Of a DNA stretch of 64,000 bases, positions 32,930 through 43,586 are shown piece by piece; positions within the stretch are counted from its first letter, which is position 1, and each line of letters begins with the position of its first letter. The stretch covers positions 1-64,000 of the forward strand of contig RSEE01000057.1 of the NCBI GenBank assembly GCA_003971905.1, written 5' to 3'. Source of the stretch: Moniliella sp. 'wahieum' (lineage: Eukaryota > Basidiomycota > Moniliellomycetes > Moniliellales > Moniliellaceae). The notes under the pieces are model-generated. The model was not told the DNA's origin. It saw only the letters and a program-made list of their open reading frames with translations, and ran no database searches. Both the position numbers and the translations under genes were made by a program.

Positions 32930-33700
32930 CTATACTGCCGCTGGCATTGGTTGAGGGTACCTCGGCCTCGGCGTTCTCTCTGTGTAAGGCGGCAAAAACT
33001 TGATTGACTTTCTCCTCCTCAAGGGGGAGCTCAGGCAAGCCAAACTCGGCCAAATAACATCGCCATTGACATCAACGGCAGCTAGTAATTCCTGAAACTC
33101 ATAGAGAGCCTTTAAATAGGCCAGAAGGCGGCGCCTGCTGGGGGAGGTTCCTTCCCCCTCCTCCACTCGGGCTCTTCATCTTCGCCTGGGAATGTCTGGC
33201 ATTGGTGCCTCAAATGTTTTTAGATGTCCTCTGACGGCTCCTTTTTGAACATGTCCCAGACGGAGGGGAGGAACTCCTTGGTGATGACGCCCAATTAACT
33301 AAGGTGATGAGGGATACCATGGCGGAGCGGACGGTTCTTGGACCGCCAAAATGGCCAAGCGCGTCTTCGATATCAAGTTAACCTCGCCATCGTCTTGGAA
33401 CATATGAATCGCTCGGGCAGCTTCAACAAGGTAGCGTGCATCGAGTTCTTCCCGGGTTGTACAGATCCTGGGCAGAGCATAGGTCCTCATACCCCCTGGA
33501 ACCACGGACATGGGTACGATAAGCAGTTGCCAAGTGAAGCGCTCGGTCTACCGAGGGTGGACATGTGCCATACGGCCGATGGTGTTGTGGTGGGGGCACG
33601 CGGGGCTTCCATGCTCAGCGCTGTTGGTTCCAGGAGTAATAGCGGGGCACAATACCAGTGGATGTCAGAGCCGAAATAGGGAGCACACTATCATCCGAGG
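32930..33700 (-). pseudogene. Degraded coding trace, family not recognised
   Basis: Minus-strand fragments with coding-like composition: YALPRICTTREELDARYLVE and AARAIHMFQDDGEVNLISKT (33299-33500), then in another frame KEFLPSVWDMFKKEPSEDI (about 33220-33280) and RRRLLAYLKALYEFQELLA (32930-33166), with stops and frame breaks between them. Base composition is lower in GC than in neighbouring genes. It could be a decayed transposase or host gene. The level of damage is greater than the single-base indels seen in nearby genes. Confidence 0.3.
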
Positions 33701-33870
33701 TCGGCATGGGTAAGGGGGGGGGGCGTCACCTCGTCCCTCGGCACACATCTGGAAGAACACCATGAGCATGAACAGGCTGGCGGCGATTCAATCACCTTGA
33801 TCAGCGAAGATTGTCCCGCTGGGCGCGGACGAAATGCGGGCTCTCGAGGTGGTCATCAAGCTAGATATTC

Positions 33871-34190
33871 AATAGCCGAGCCAGCCTGCCCCTGGTGCAT
33901 CCCACGAGAGAGTCTCTTGCGCTCACGCTTAGTCAGTCAATGTACTGCCGAGCGGGTCTGTGCTCTGGCGCTTCGCACAGAGAGAGTCTCCAGGCCCACG
34001 CTGAGTTGGTCAATGTACTGCCGAGCTAGCCTGTGCTCTGGCGCTTCGCACAGAGAGTGTGTCTTGTGCTCACGCGTAGTGAATCAATGTATTGCCGAGC
34101 AGTTTGTCAATGTCCTGCCGAGCCAGCCTGTGCTCTGGGTCTGCCCCGTGTCCCCTTTGGTGCTTCCCTCACAGAGAGACCAGGATACTG
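33871..34190. repeat. Minisatellite, unit about 73-75 bp
   Basis: Tandem units each starting CAATGTACTGCCGAGC, then CCTGTGCTCTGGCGCTTCGC, ACAGAGAG and a CTCACGC stretch. Full copies start at 33938 and 34010. Shortened or diverged copies start at about 33871, 34085 and 34108. No coding or RNA role is visible. Confidence 0.8.
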
Positions 34191-34873
34191 TGCTCGTCCT
34201 TAGTGTTTCGCGAGCAGGCCCCCCCCTGGTGCCTGCCCATGTCGACAGTGGCTGGTGCGGACTGCCCCCTGGTGCCCGGTCATCGATCAGATCTCAGACA
34301 GGCAACTGGAACTCACCGGTCAAAGGTCACGGTCACCATTAGTAGAAGTTGTGGCGCTGCTCTGATGCTCTTCCTCCTCTCCACTCACTTGGGTCTAGCT
34401 TGGTAGTGCTTGACCGAGATACGACGGTCTGTTTGGAACACAGGGGGCGACCTGGCACCTCTCACCTAACGGGCTATCATGCGCTTGTCTGTGCATGTGC
34501 ATGTGCATGCGGATGGATGGAAGTCGAGAACAGGTGACGCGTGACGCGTGACGGGACCTCGCACGCTCGAGCAGCAACGGATCACTCTACTCGAAACAGT
34601 ACCGGTTACCGGTCACCCACGATCGATGGGTTGGCTACAGGGTGTCTGCGGCAGATGATCGAACGTCATGATCCAGGATCTAGGTGACCGGTGACGCAAC
34701 ATGTAATACTACATGAAGCGGTGCATTTGCGGTGCCAGTGTCAGTGGTTGGGCACTTAAGTTTCAGCCTCCGCCAGTGGCCGGGCAGGCTCAAGAGGGAA
34801 AGGGAACAAACGAGCAAAAAGCGCTGCTGAAGCAATTCCGGCGTACTGCGGTAGCCGGGCCGGCGCACCTGCT
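34191..34873. other. Intergenic region after the minisatellite
   Basis: No gene recognised. Short direct repeats are seen: GTGCATGTGCATGTGCATG at 34491-34509, GTGACGCGTGACGCGTGACG at 34535-34554, and ACCGGTTACCGGTCACC at 34602-34618. Confidence 0.35.
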
Positions 34874-35641
34874 TCAAACTTCACCACAGGAAGAGATAAC
34901 ACTCGCATCGTCCTTGTTCATGTCCTTGTACTTGGGTGTGGCACAATATTCGTTCATCTCTTGCACCACCTGCATTGCGGTCCAATAGGCTGGAACGCGG
35001 TCCAGAGCACGGGGCACGAAGGACTGGTGCGCCCTGCATAGCCAGTTGGCGCCAAGCACACCGCTTCCCGCACCCTCCCCCTGAGCCAGCTCGATGCACC
35101 ATAGCCTTGACAAACCTCGGCCGTACGCACGGTCCCAGCCCACGGATTGGTAGTGGTGCCCCACATCGACGTCGCGCCATAGGGCTCGGCAGTGCTAAAG
35201 GTGGTGCACCAACGTAAGTTGCCACTCGTATACGCCATCATCGCATCGGCCAACACCATACTTTCCTCCTCGCGGCGTGGTACTCGTTGCCATCGAGTTG
35301 AACAGCGACCGCGCCAGGTCCAAGCCGGTCAACGAGGATGCTGAAGTGGCGGATCCAGGAGCCGCGAATGCGACGTCTGCGCCCACCGCGTTATCCGGCG
35401 GGGGGAGGGGGTGGGATGGATCTCGGTCTCGGTCTTGGTGGTGATTTTGGTCCTGGTCTTGATTTATTTTGATGGTGGGGTTGTCTTGGTGGCGCTGTGG
35501 GCCGGGTCGGTCCGGGTTCGGCTGCGCGGGAGGGACCCGAGAACGCGAATGATCTGTGCTGCGACGGAAGGATCGGGGGGCGACGTGGAAGGGCTGAGCA
35601 AGGCCTGCTGGAAAGCTGCGGGACGCGGTCCACCTGTCCAT
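34874..35641 (-). CDS. Possible protein-coding region, unknown product
   Basis: Minus-strand open stretches in three frames look coding in places: RWCTTFSTAEPYGATSMWG (about 35140-35200), then SFVPRALDRVPAYWTAMQVV and QEMNEYCATPKYKDMNKDD near 34900-35020, ending SSCGEV at 34874. The upstream part is a Gln/Asp/Pro-rich stretch (NQDQDQNHHQDRDRDPS) near 35450. These may be exons of one gene on the minus strand, possibly secreted given the Cys and Trp content. No family is recognised. A GTAAGT on the plus strand at 35847 could be coincidental. Confidence 0.3.
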
Positions 35642-35853
35642 GGTGCACGTACACCGCCATCAAACTCACTACCTCAGTCCAGGTTGTTGCCCGTGGGCCT
35701 GGGCGCGGCGGTGGTCGTACAGTGCAACAGCCTTATCCCAACTGGTTCTTGTCCACACCCCATGTACCACACTTGGTTGTGGGTGCACACCTTGTCTTCC
35801 CCGTTGACGGGGATATCGTCCCGTCCTCCACCTGCCGCACACAGGGGTAAGTC

Positions 35854-38800
35854 CTAGGTCAGCTGCGACAGAACAACAAAGGCCCTAACCAAAATAACAC
35901 AGAGGGGGGGACGTACTAAGTGGAGAGACAGAGACCGCAGGACGACCAACGGAAACGGTTGGTCCACATTAGATGCCTCTGCCAGCACAGCTTGTATCGC
36001 TTCGACAGACATGTCGGGCAAAGCGGTACGGATGAGGTCGACGACGGCAGCCTGCATATCCCGACCGGTCCTACAAGTAGACGAAGCCGAGGTGCCGCGC
36101 CACAAATCGTAAATCCGCAATCCGGCCAGCAGATCGGTCCTCCGCACGGCGGCCTGCATGGCTGCGTGCCACTGCGCCGGGGTGAGGTGGTGGCGTTGGT
36201 GCACCACCCGAGTCAAAGTCCTCTCGTCCGTGCCAAACCACGAAAGGAACAGTTCCAATCGCTCGTCCACGTCCACGTCCACTGCGCACGTCGCCACGTA
36301 CTCGGTAACCAGCGCTTCCACCACAGGCAACCAGGCTACCTCAGCCGGCACAACCGCCAAAAATAACCGGTACGTCGAACCGGAGAGAGAAACGTGGTGG
36401 GCCCTAAGACGTTGCCAGTGCAGCACAGCCAAGTCGGCCCGGCCCACACGCAGAAACGCCACAACCATCGTATTCTCCAGGAGGAGGAAGCGGACCGAGC
36501 GCGAAGCTGGCGCAGCTTGGTTCCCAGCGACTGGGATTCGCGCAAGGACCCACAGACCGACTTGGTACAGGAACGCGATCCACCGCGTTCGTACTGCCCC
36601 AGCTTGGGGCCAGGCGGGGACCAGGTCTAGCAGCGCAAGGATCAGCTCAAAGTCCGGTACTGAGCCTCGGCGAACGGTTTCGTCCAGTGCTAGTAGCCGG
36701 TCCTGCAGTGGGCAGGCGGGGTCGGCCAGACGGGTTGTGAGGTGCGACGGGACCAAAGTAGCTGGTTTGCGGGGAAGAAAGTACAGAGCGGCAGGGCAGG
36801 GAAACCCGGTACGGTGACGGTAAAGGAAGTCAAGTCAAATGGGATGTCGGGGTCCTGTTGCAGCACGTGTACCACCGCCGACGTATCGAGCAACAAGGGG
36901 ATTGAGGGGGAGGGCGAAGGTGTGCCTTGTGGCGTACACAGTTTCCTCGTCTGGTACACCACGTACTGGTCAAACAAGGTGCGAGTGATGGATCTCTGAT
37001 CCGATTCGGAAGGGAAGGGAGGCGAGAGGATCCATCGCCAAAAGGACGCAAGAGCAAGTGGAACACGGAACAGGTCGTTAGCACGACGAAAAGTGAACTG
37101 ATGGACGACCTTGTACAGCGAGAGGAACAGTGACTTGAGACTTAGTTCCAACTTGGGCTCGGTGTGTCCCATCAGCCGACTCAGGTGCAGGAACCCAGTC
37201 AAGATGCCCTGCCACGACGCCAACATCTTCGTCCAGCCCATGTCGGGGGACAAAGTTTGTGCCAAGATAGGCTCGAGGAGGGGAAGTTGGGCCCACACCA
37301 CGTTCTGCTCCGCAGCCGAAAGGCTACTCGCGTGGGCAATGATACTTTGGAACACGGCCTGCGGTTGACGGACCGGGTCGCTCTCGGTCGCGTGGGCGGA
37401 TGCCTGAATCACGTTGCACAGCGTAGGAGCCGTGAGAGGTTCATGCTGGATGGTGGTCAGGGCTTGCAACAAGTACTCCACTCGCGAGAGATCTAGACTG
37501 GGCGAACTCGAACTCTTGTGTGTGGAACCCGAGGCCGAGGCCGAGACGCTGGCAGGTGCCGGAGGGAGCAGATGCAGCTGGAACAAGCTCGCAATCACGT
37601 CTGCTGGCACTTTCCATTCTGCCTCGGTCGCGAGCAGAAGTACAATGTGCTGCAACTGTCTTGCCTTGTCGTCCTCCCCTCTTTCCGGGTAAAACGCCAA
37701 AAAGGTACGCACCACCTCGCACACATCCATCCCCACCTGCTTCACAGATGAGATCTCAATGTCCGTCTCGGGCCAACGCGCATACTGCAACGTCGTCTCC
37801 AGCACGTCTAGCGCGCGCGTCCAGTCCCCATTCAACATCAGCCCACGAAGATACACATTGATCAGCGTGGCGGCGCAGGGAAGAGGTTGGTTGGTGAGGC
37901 GAGACGGTACCCTTGGTGGCACGAACTCGTCTTCCATTAGGTCGTGGGCCATGAACGAGAGGTCGCCTCCGCCGGTGACTAAGTCGGAGGAAAGCGGGGG
38001 CACGTGCGGGATCGGAGCAGCGAAAGTCCTTGGTGCCGACTGGATCGGTCGTAAGATATGTGCCATGGCTTCAGTTGCCGAAGGCAGATCCCCCTGGAGC
38101 AAACAGGTTTCAAGGTGGCGCGTCCAGACGTCAGTTTCTGTCCAGCCGGGCGGGAGCGCCGCGTGCGAGTCAAGGTAAATCGTAAACATTCGACGACGGA
38201 ACACGCTGTGCGCTGGGTCCAGCTTGGCTGGCTAGGAAGCCGACGAAACCACGAGAAGCCTTGGTTGTTCACGAACGTTTCCCGCGTATCGTCCAGCGGA
38301 CGGTAGAGGAGTAAGGTGGCCATGGCGAGGGGAAGTGGTGTGGTGACCGTGCTCAGTTTCATTACGCTTAGTACGCTGCGATCGGCTGAAACGCAGCTGA
38401 GCTGGACGGGGGCGGTGGCGAAGCTGGACAAGATGCTGGCCATGTCGAGCTCGGCACCTGCGTCTGCCGTACCTCCATAGGAAAAAGGGTTCATCATACG
38501 AACCACATCCAAAGCCAAGCCCGGTTCGTGAGCTAGCAGGCACGCTTGGAAGAGTGTATTGTAAGTGGCCGGATCGACTGGCGCTTGGTCCCGGGCACGC
38601 GCGGTCGAAAGAAGAGAGAACGCTTGCAGGACGCCCCGCGGCCTGGGCGGGCGGGAAAATGTCGTCATGCCAAGTCCGTCCGAAGCAAGGTAAGGTGGTG
38701 GGGTAATGCCGGGGATCAGGAGCGTGCCGAGCAACTGTTCCTCGCCTGAATCCACCAGCGCATACAGAGAGAACAGCTCGATAAATAAGCTCAGTGTACT

Positions 38801-39430
38801 GGTTTCCATCGTGGCATGGTGCAGAAGCATATGGTAAAAGATGGTCAAAACGTTCAGGATGCCTTGGGCGTGACCTGGAGGCCCCCAGCGCCCTAGGAAC
38901 TGTTGCGATTGGTTCATGATACCGTCCGGAACCGCGTGGCGGCGACGAACAGAGCTCGATGGGCCCTTAGCCTTGTTGTTCACCTGCCGCGCTCCAGGCA
39001 CGGACAAAGAAAGGTCGAACGTCAGCGTCTTCGTCTTGCCTAGGTAGGAGGACATGCGGGGGTACATCGCATGGGGGGAAGTTCCCGCCAAAGTCAAGCT
39101 CAGCACATTCAACATATCGTCGTACACGACTGTGGGCAGCGGCGGCACCGCCTGCGACTGACCACGGGGCGTGTCGGCGTGCTGGAGGAGTGTGCAGAAC
39201 CGCTCGTACAGCCGAGCGGCGCGGTCCGACATCGGGATAAAGGAGGTCCCTTCTTTGGCGGTACGAGCATGGAGCCAGCTCGCGGTCGCACATGCCTCAT
39301 CATGGAACTGATCGATCTCCTGCTGAAGCTGCGGCGTGAGCGGGATGGCTTGTGCCAGTGCGCTCGGGCCCCGGAGCGGACGAGTATGTTGTAGATGTTG
39401 GAACGTGCGAGTGTGCTCTAAGGCTTGCAT
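35854..39430 (-). CDS. Large pentatricopeptide-repeat-like protein, probably mitochondrial
   Basis: Three long minus-strand ORFs (483, 504 and 300 codons) follow each other and overlap only at frame breaks near 38200 and 36740, so they are one gene of about 1,190 residues. Helix-repeat character is clear, and some repeats match PPR spacing: DPATYNTLFQACLLAHEPGL followed by ALDVVRMM, and CAATLINVYLRGLMLNGDWT followed by RALDVLETTL. Fungal PPR proteins act on mitochondrial RNA stability, processing or translation. The first ATG used is 39430, but the frame is open further up (SSSSSSSSKPTAASSPPRFV at about 39460-39530). An ORF on the same strand at 39763-39981 starts MYRLGLCTARPRRPVHADGL, which resembles a mitochondrial presequence and could be exon 1. 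Confidence 0.65.
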
Positions 39431-40296
39431 TCGAAGTTCATGCGAGTCGCGCGTTGTGACTTGCTCGTCGGTCCGGACGGGGCTGAATAGGTCGACAAAG
39501 CGCGGAGGAGACGAAGCGGCGGTGGGCTTGGAAGAGGAAGAGGAAGAGGAAGATGCGGCAGATCCTTGACGATTAGGTCCTATCGAAACACATGTCCGTC
39601 AGCACAGCACGCAGCAGGGCGAATTGCTTTCGCACGGGGGAAGCACACACGCAGGGGGGAGGGCGCATCGGCCTTGGCTGGGAAAAGGAGGAGCGGCGGA
39701 GGTGGCTGTGAGGTGAACGATCGTGGTTGTCGTTTTGGCTCTGCGCATCGCGCGGGACATCGTCATGGCCGCGTCGCCCCCGCAAGACGAGCAAGGGGCG
39801 GATCGTCGTGGCCGTGGCCGTGTCCGCGGCCCGGAGGGCGAAAGGGGCCGCCCGGCGCGGCGGCCGAGGCGAAGGGCGAGCGAAATCGCGGGCTGTAGGG
39901 CATCACAAGCCCATCCGCGTGCACAGGTCGACGAGGACGGGCGGTACATAGGCCCAGACGGTACATGCGCCCACACACCACACCCTACAGACGCAGGCGA
40001 CACCCAACAAGACGAGGAAGAAACGAAAAAGAAGTGGTGACCGGTGAGTGGTGGTGGGTGGTGGTGCGTACCTTCGCGTCGTGCTGGTCTGCTGCTATAC
40101 TGCTACTGCCCCCCCCCCCGTCTTCTTCCGCCTTCATTATTTCACTGTCCGCCGCCCTATCTCACTTCTCACTTCTCACTTCTCACCCGTCGGACCATCG
40201 ATCAAGCGACATGTATTTGTATTCCTCCAGAACCACATCAGACGACAAACGGCAGCCGAACCGGGCGTGTCGACCAGCGCATCCAGCCCGCCCACT
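39431..40296. other. Region between the PPR gene and RAE1
   Basis: Contains a possible N-terminal extension or first exon of the PPR gene (to about 39981, minus strand). Next come an 11-base C run near 40110-40120 and four tandem CTTCTCA heptamers at 40158-40188. The 3' UTR of RAE1 follows. No other gene is seen. Confidence 0.35.
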
Positions 40297-41496
40297 CTAC
40301 TTCTTCGCCCGCTTCTTCACCTCCTCGTCCTTGACTGCGTGCAGGTACACCGCATTTGGCCCTTGGGCTGCGCCCTGCCATCCGCGTGACCAGTCGTACG
40401 AGACGGCGTACGCCAAGATGGTGCCGGTGCGGTTGAACGTGGCGGCAGAGATGGGACCGCCCTTATTGTCGAACGCCTTGAGTCGGATCTTGTTGTCCTT
40501 GTCCCAACTCGAGATGGTCCCGTCCGAGCCGGCGGTGACAAAGGTGCCCTCGGTCGGGTGGAAGGCCAATGCGTTGACCGCAAAGATCTGTGACGGTTCG
40601 CTCCGGTTCGGCGACTCTTTCCGGTGACACTTGAAGGAAAAGTTGGAGGCTTTGTTCTCCTCTCGGATATGCTGGATCGCAACGCGTCCTTCGACACTTC
40701 CCACACCAAACCCAGGCACATTCCCGCCCTTGAAGCAGGACAGAGCGCGTGTCTGCCATTTGAGCGGGCTCTCTTGACTCTGTTGTTCACTCCTGGTCAG
40801 TTCCCTCCCTTTTTCACCGCAGCTTGCCATTGCAAGACCAGACACGTACAATGAACGCCGCTGCCGGGTTGCGCTGCATATCAAAAATCTCAATCTTGCG
40901 TTCGGCCGTGCCGCATACGAGGAAGTTTTGGAACGTGTCCATGGCATAGCATCGCTCCGACAATTGTGCTGTGGCAATGGGGTTAGCCTGGCGCAGATCC
41001 CAGTACTTGACCGTCTTGTCCCAGCTGCCTGTGGCGAGGATACCGCCATTCATGTCGATCCAGCGCAGACACTTGACCGCTTCGTTGTGAGCCGCCACCT
41101 GGCTCGTCTGGCCCGTGTTGACATCAAACAGCCGTGCCGCCTTGTCCACACCAGCAGAGAGGACCTTGGTGCCGTCTGGGCTCCAAATCACATCGAGCAC
41201 AGGAGCCTCGTGGTTGTACGACGCCTTGCCCGAGGAGGTGCCGTTAGCCTCGACGCCGTAGATGCGCACCGAGTTGTCCCAGCTGGACACGGCTAGGAAG
41301 TCGGCGGCGGGGAGAAGGAGAGGGCAGAGATGCTGTCGGGCGGGGGCTGGGCCAGCGCAATGTCTTCGTTGGCGGCAGGCACGGCGGGGGTTACGATGGA
41401 GGGACGCGCGGCGCCAAACTGGACAGAGGAGGCGGACTGGGTAGTGCCAAAGGCGGGGCGCGCACCAAAGGTGCTGGATCCACCAAAGAGCGACAT
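40297..41496 (-). CDS. RAE1: mRNA export factor Rae1/Gle2, WD40 protein
   Basis: A nuclear-pore-associated WD40 beta-propeller needed for poly(A) RNA export; it binds the GLEBS motif of Nup98-type nucleoporins. The start at 41496 gives MSLFGGSSTFGARPAFGTTQ, an FG/GT-rich leader. Then DSISALSFSP, FLAVSSWDNSVRIY, DVIWSPDGTKVLSAGVDKAA, CLRWIDMNGGILATGSWDKT, YWDLRQANPIAT, ERCYAMD, FLVCGTAERKI, an intron at 40780-40849 (GTACGT...CAACAG), SPLKWQTRALSCF, GVGSVEGRVAIQHI, FKCHR, FAVNALAFHPTEGTF, GSDGTISSWDKD, ISAATFNRTGTILAYAVSYD and a basic KKRAKK end. This is the full Rae1 order. One single-base frame break lies near 41300. Neighbour UTP16-like is also on the minus strand. Confidence 0.92.
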
Positions 41497-42158
41497 GGGA
41501 GGCAGGGACACTGGTGGTGGTGTGGTGGTGGTGGTGGCGCTGGCGAGGGCGAGGGCGAGGGCAGGCGTGTGCTGGCAGCGCGACGAGGGACGAGGGAGCC
41601 TGCCTCGTCAAAACAGCTCGCCTATCCAGCCCATGTGCGGAATGGACATTCCGCCCCGCCACTGTTCACGCATCACCCTTCCTGTGCTGGCCTGGGGACA
41701 TTTTTGGGGGGTCAGATTCAGAGGCTGCTTGCTCTATGCGCAACCCAGCGGACGGGCCATCTATCTAACCCACTAGCCAGTGCAACCACTCTATCCCATC
41801 CCCATCCGTGTGCTCACACTCAGGGCCACTGCACGCCTCGCATGCCATTGTTGCCCCCGGCACACCGCAGCCCCCACGGGCGACGTAGCCCCAGTCCTAG
41901 TACCCGCGCCGGAACCGTCCGGACCCAGCCTGCAGAGCGGCGGCGAAGCTGGGCACAGGGAGATCATCAATCATGTCAGTCCGTCAGTCCTCGTCACGAC
42001 CAAACAAGCAATCCAATCCATCGCACTAGCCCCGGCCGACGTACCCGATATCCTGCCTCCGCCTTCGCGTCCACGCACTGTCGCCGGCGCCGGCGCCTTG
42101 CCCCGGCATGGCACCAAAATCTTGTGACCGCCGCGGGACGCGAGGCTTCCGCCGCGCA
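41497..42158. other. Intergenic region, RAE1 promoter / UTP16-like 3' side
   Basis: No supported gene. A GGTGGTG microsatellite at 41513-41540 lies immediately upstream of the RAE1 start. A short plus-strand ORF at 41780-42127 has no known motif. Confidence 0.35.
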
Positions 42159-43236
42159 TCAGTTCCGGGTCCTCGAGGCCCAACGGATCGTCAATGGTCT
42201 TCTTGGACTTTTGCGTTTCTTGTTCGCGCCGTACGTAGCTGCATGGTGGTCCGCTACCGAAGGCGTCTGCATCACCCCGCCTCGCTCCACAAGGTGCGCC
42301 TTGACAAACGCACGCGACCGCGCGTTCTTCTTACTTGCCCGCTCGTCGGCTGCACCTTGGTCCACAGCCAAGCTCTCCGGACCAGACCGGGACACAAGTG
42401 TATCCCCTTGACGTAGCGAACGGACCACCGTCCTGCCATCTTCTAGCCGCCGCATGGGCTGGTTGTCGTACCCGCGCACGATACCTGTGCGGGCATCGCG
42501 CGCCCGCTGTTTCGCCGCCACAGCTTCCTTCAGTCGAAGCATTTTGTCTCGGCGGTCTCGGCGGCGGGCGCTTTGCGCTTGGTCCCTGTCCCGGCCCCGT
42601 CGCCAGTCCGGCAGAGAGGAGGAGGAGCCTCTGCTCGGCTTCGTACAGCGCAGCTTGACGTGCAAATGCTTTCTTGAACAATTCGGGATCCAATCGTGTG
42701 CTGCCCACGTCTTCTTCCTCCGACTCGTCCAGATCCGCATCCTCGTCGTCCTCGTCTTCCTCCTCCTCTCCTCCTCCTCCGACTCGTCCAGATCCGCACT
42801 CATCTTCATCCTCCTCTTCCTCTCCTCCTGCTCCTCCTCCTCATCCAGATCCGCATCCTCATCCTCATCTTCATCTTCCTCCTGCTCTTGCTCTTGCACC
42901 TCATGCGCAGACTGGGCCTGAGCACGAGCAGGGCGAGCCTGAGCCTGAGCACGCTCCTTTTTAGCCTGGGCACGAGCGCGCTGAGCGCGTGCCCTGCGCT
43001 CCTTTTGAGCCTGCACAGCCGCAGCAGCACAGGAGGCACCAGCAGGCGCAGCACCCGTATTGGTTGCCTCTTACGGGGGCATCCGAGTCCGAGTCTGAGT
43101 CCGAGTTCGAGTCCGAGTCCGCGGTCGCGTTGGATTGGGCGCCTGCCTTGGGGCGGATAGGCGCAGGAGGCGCAGATGCAGATGCGGGAGGTGCGGCATG
43201 GGACGGACTCTGGCCGCGGAAGGTGGTTTTGGCCAT
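42159..43236 (-). CDS. UTP16/BUD21-like U3 snoRNA-associated protein
   Basis: Small-subunit-processome component in the nucleolus if the assignment is right. The start at 43236 gives MAKTTFRGQSPSHAAPPAS, then an Asp/Ser run (DSDSNSDSDSDSD), an Ala/Arg/Gln-rich helix (AQRARAQAKKERAQAQARPA), and a long acidic stretch (EEDEDEDEDADLDEEEEQEE). After this come the conserved LDPELFKKAFARQAALYEAE (in a second frame at about 42640-42700), a basic region, and GYDNQPMRRLEDGRTVVRSL. LDPELF...F plus a C-terminal DGRTVVR strand is the pattern of the Utp16/Bud21 family. At least two frame breaks occur. Acidic nucleolar proteins of other families remain possible. Confidence 0.5.
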
Positions 43237-43586
43237 GGCGAAGGGCGGGCGCAGGCGGTGGGCGCTTTGCAGGCGGGTGGGTGCGAACGCAGCGGACAGG
43301 CCAAGGACCAGACAAACCAGCCTCGCCAGCTGCCTGGCACACCTCTGGTCGTAACACCTTGTCGCAGCCCAGGGAAGAAAAAAAAGGGCGGAATCCACCG
43401 GCCTTCCGCTGCACGCGTACTTGTACTTGGGTGCCCATGGGACGGGTCACGTGAGCGCAGGCGACGCGCTTCCCAGCGCTGCCCAGCAAGCAACACAGCC
43501 GCACATCTTCATCTGCATCTGCATCCGCAGCCCACCCCCTCCACCTGCTCTCCCTCCGTCCTTCCTTGCTGGCCGCTGCCACCACC
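43237..43586. promoter_or_regulatory. Divergent promoter, UTP16-like / ADIP-like, with E-box
   Basis: 350 bp between two divergent start codons. GTCACGTGAG, with TCACGTG at 43447-43453, lies 211 bp from one start and 134 bp from the other. Confidence 0.5.

Noticed and set aside
42720-42960. Plus-strand poly-Ser ORFs at 42454-42964
   Set aside because: Antisense of the acidic Asp/Glu stretch in the UTP16-like gene.
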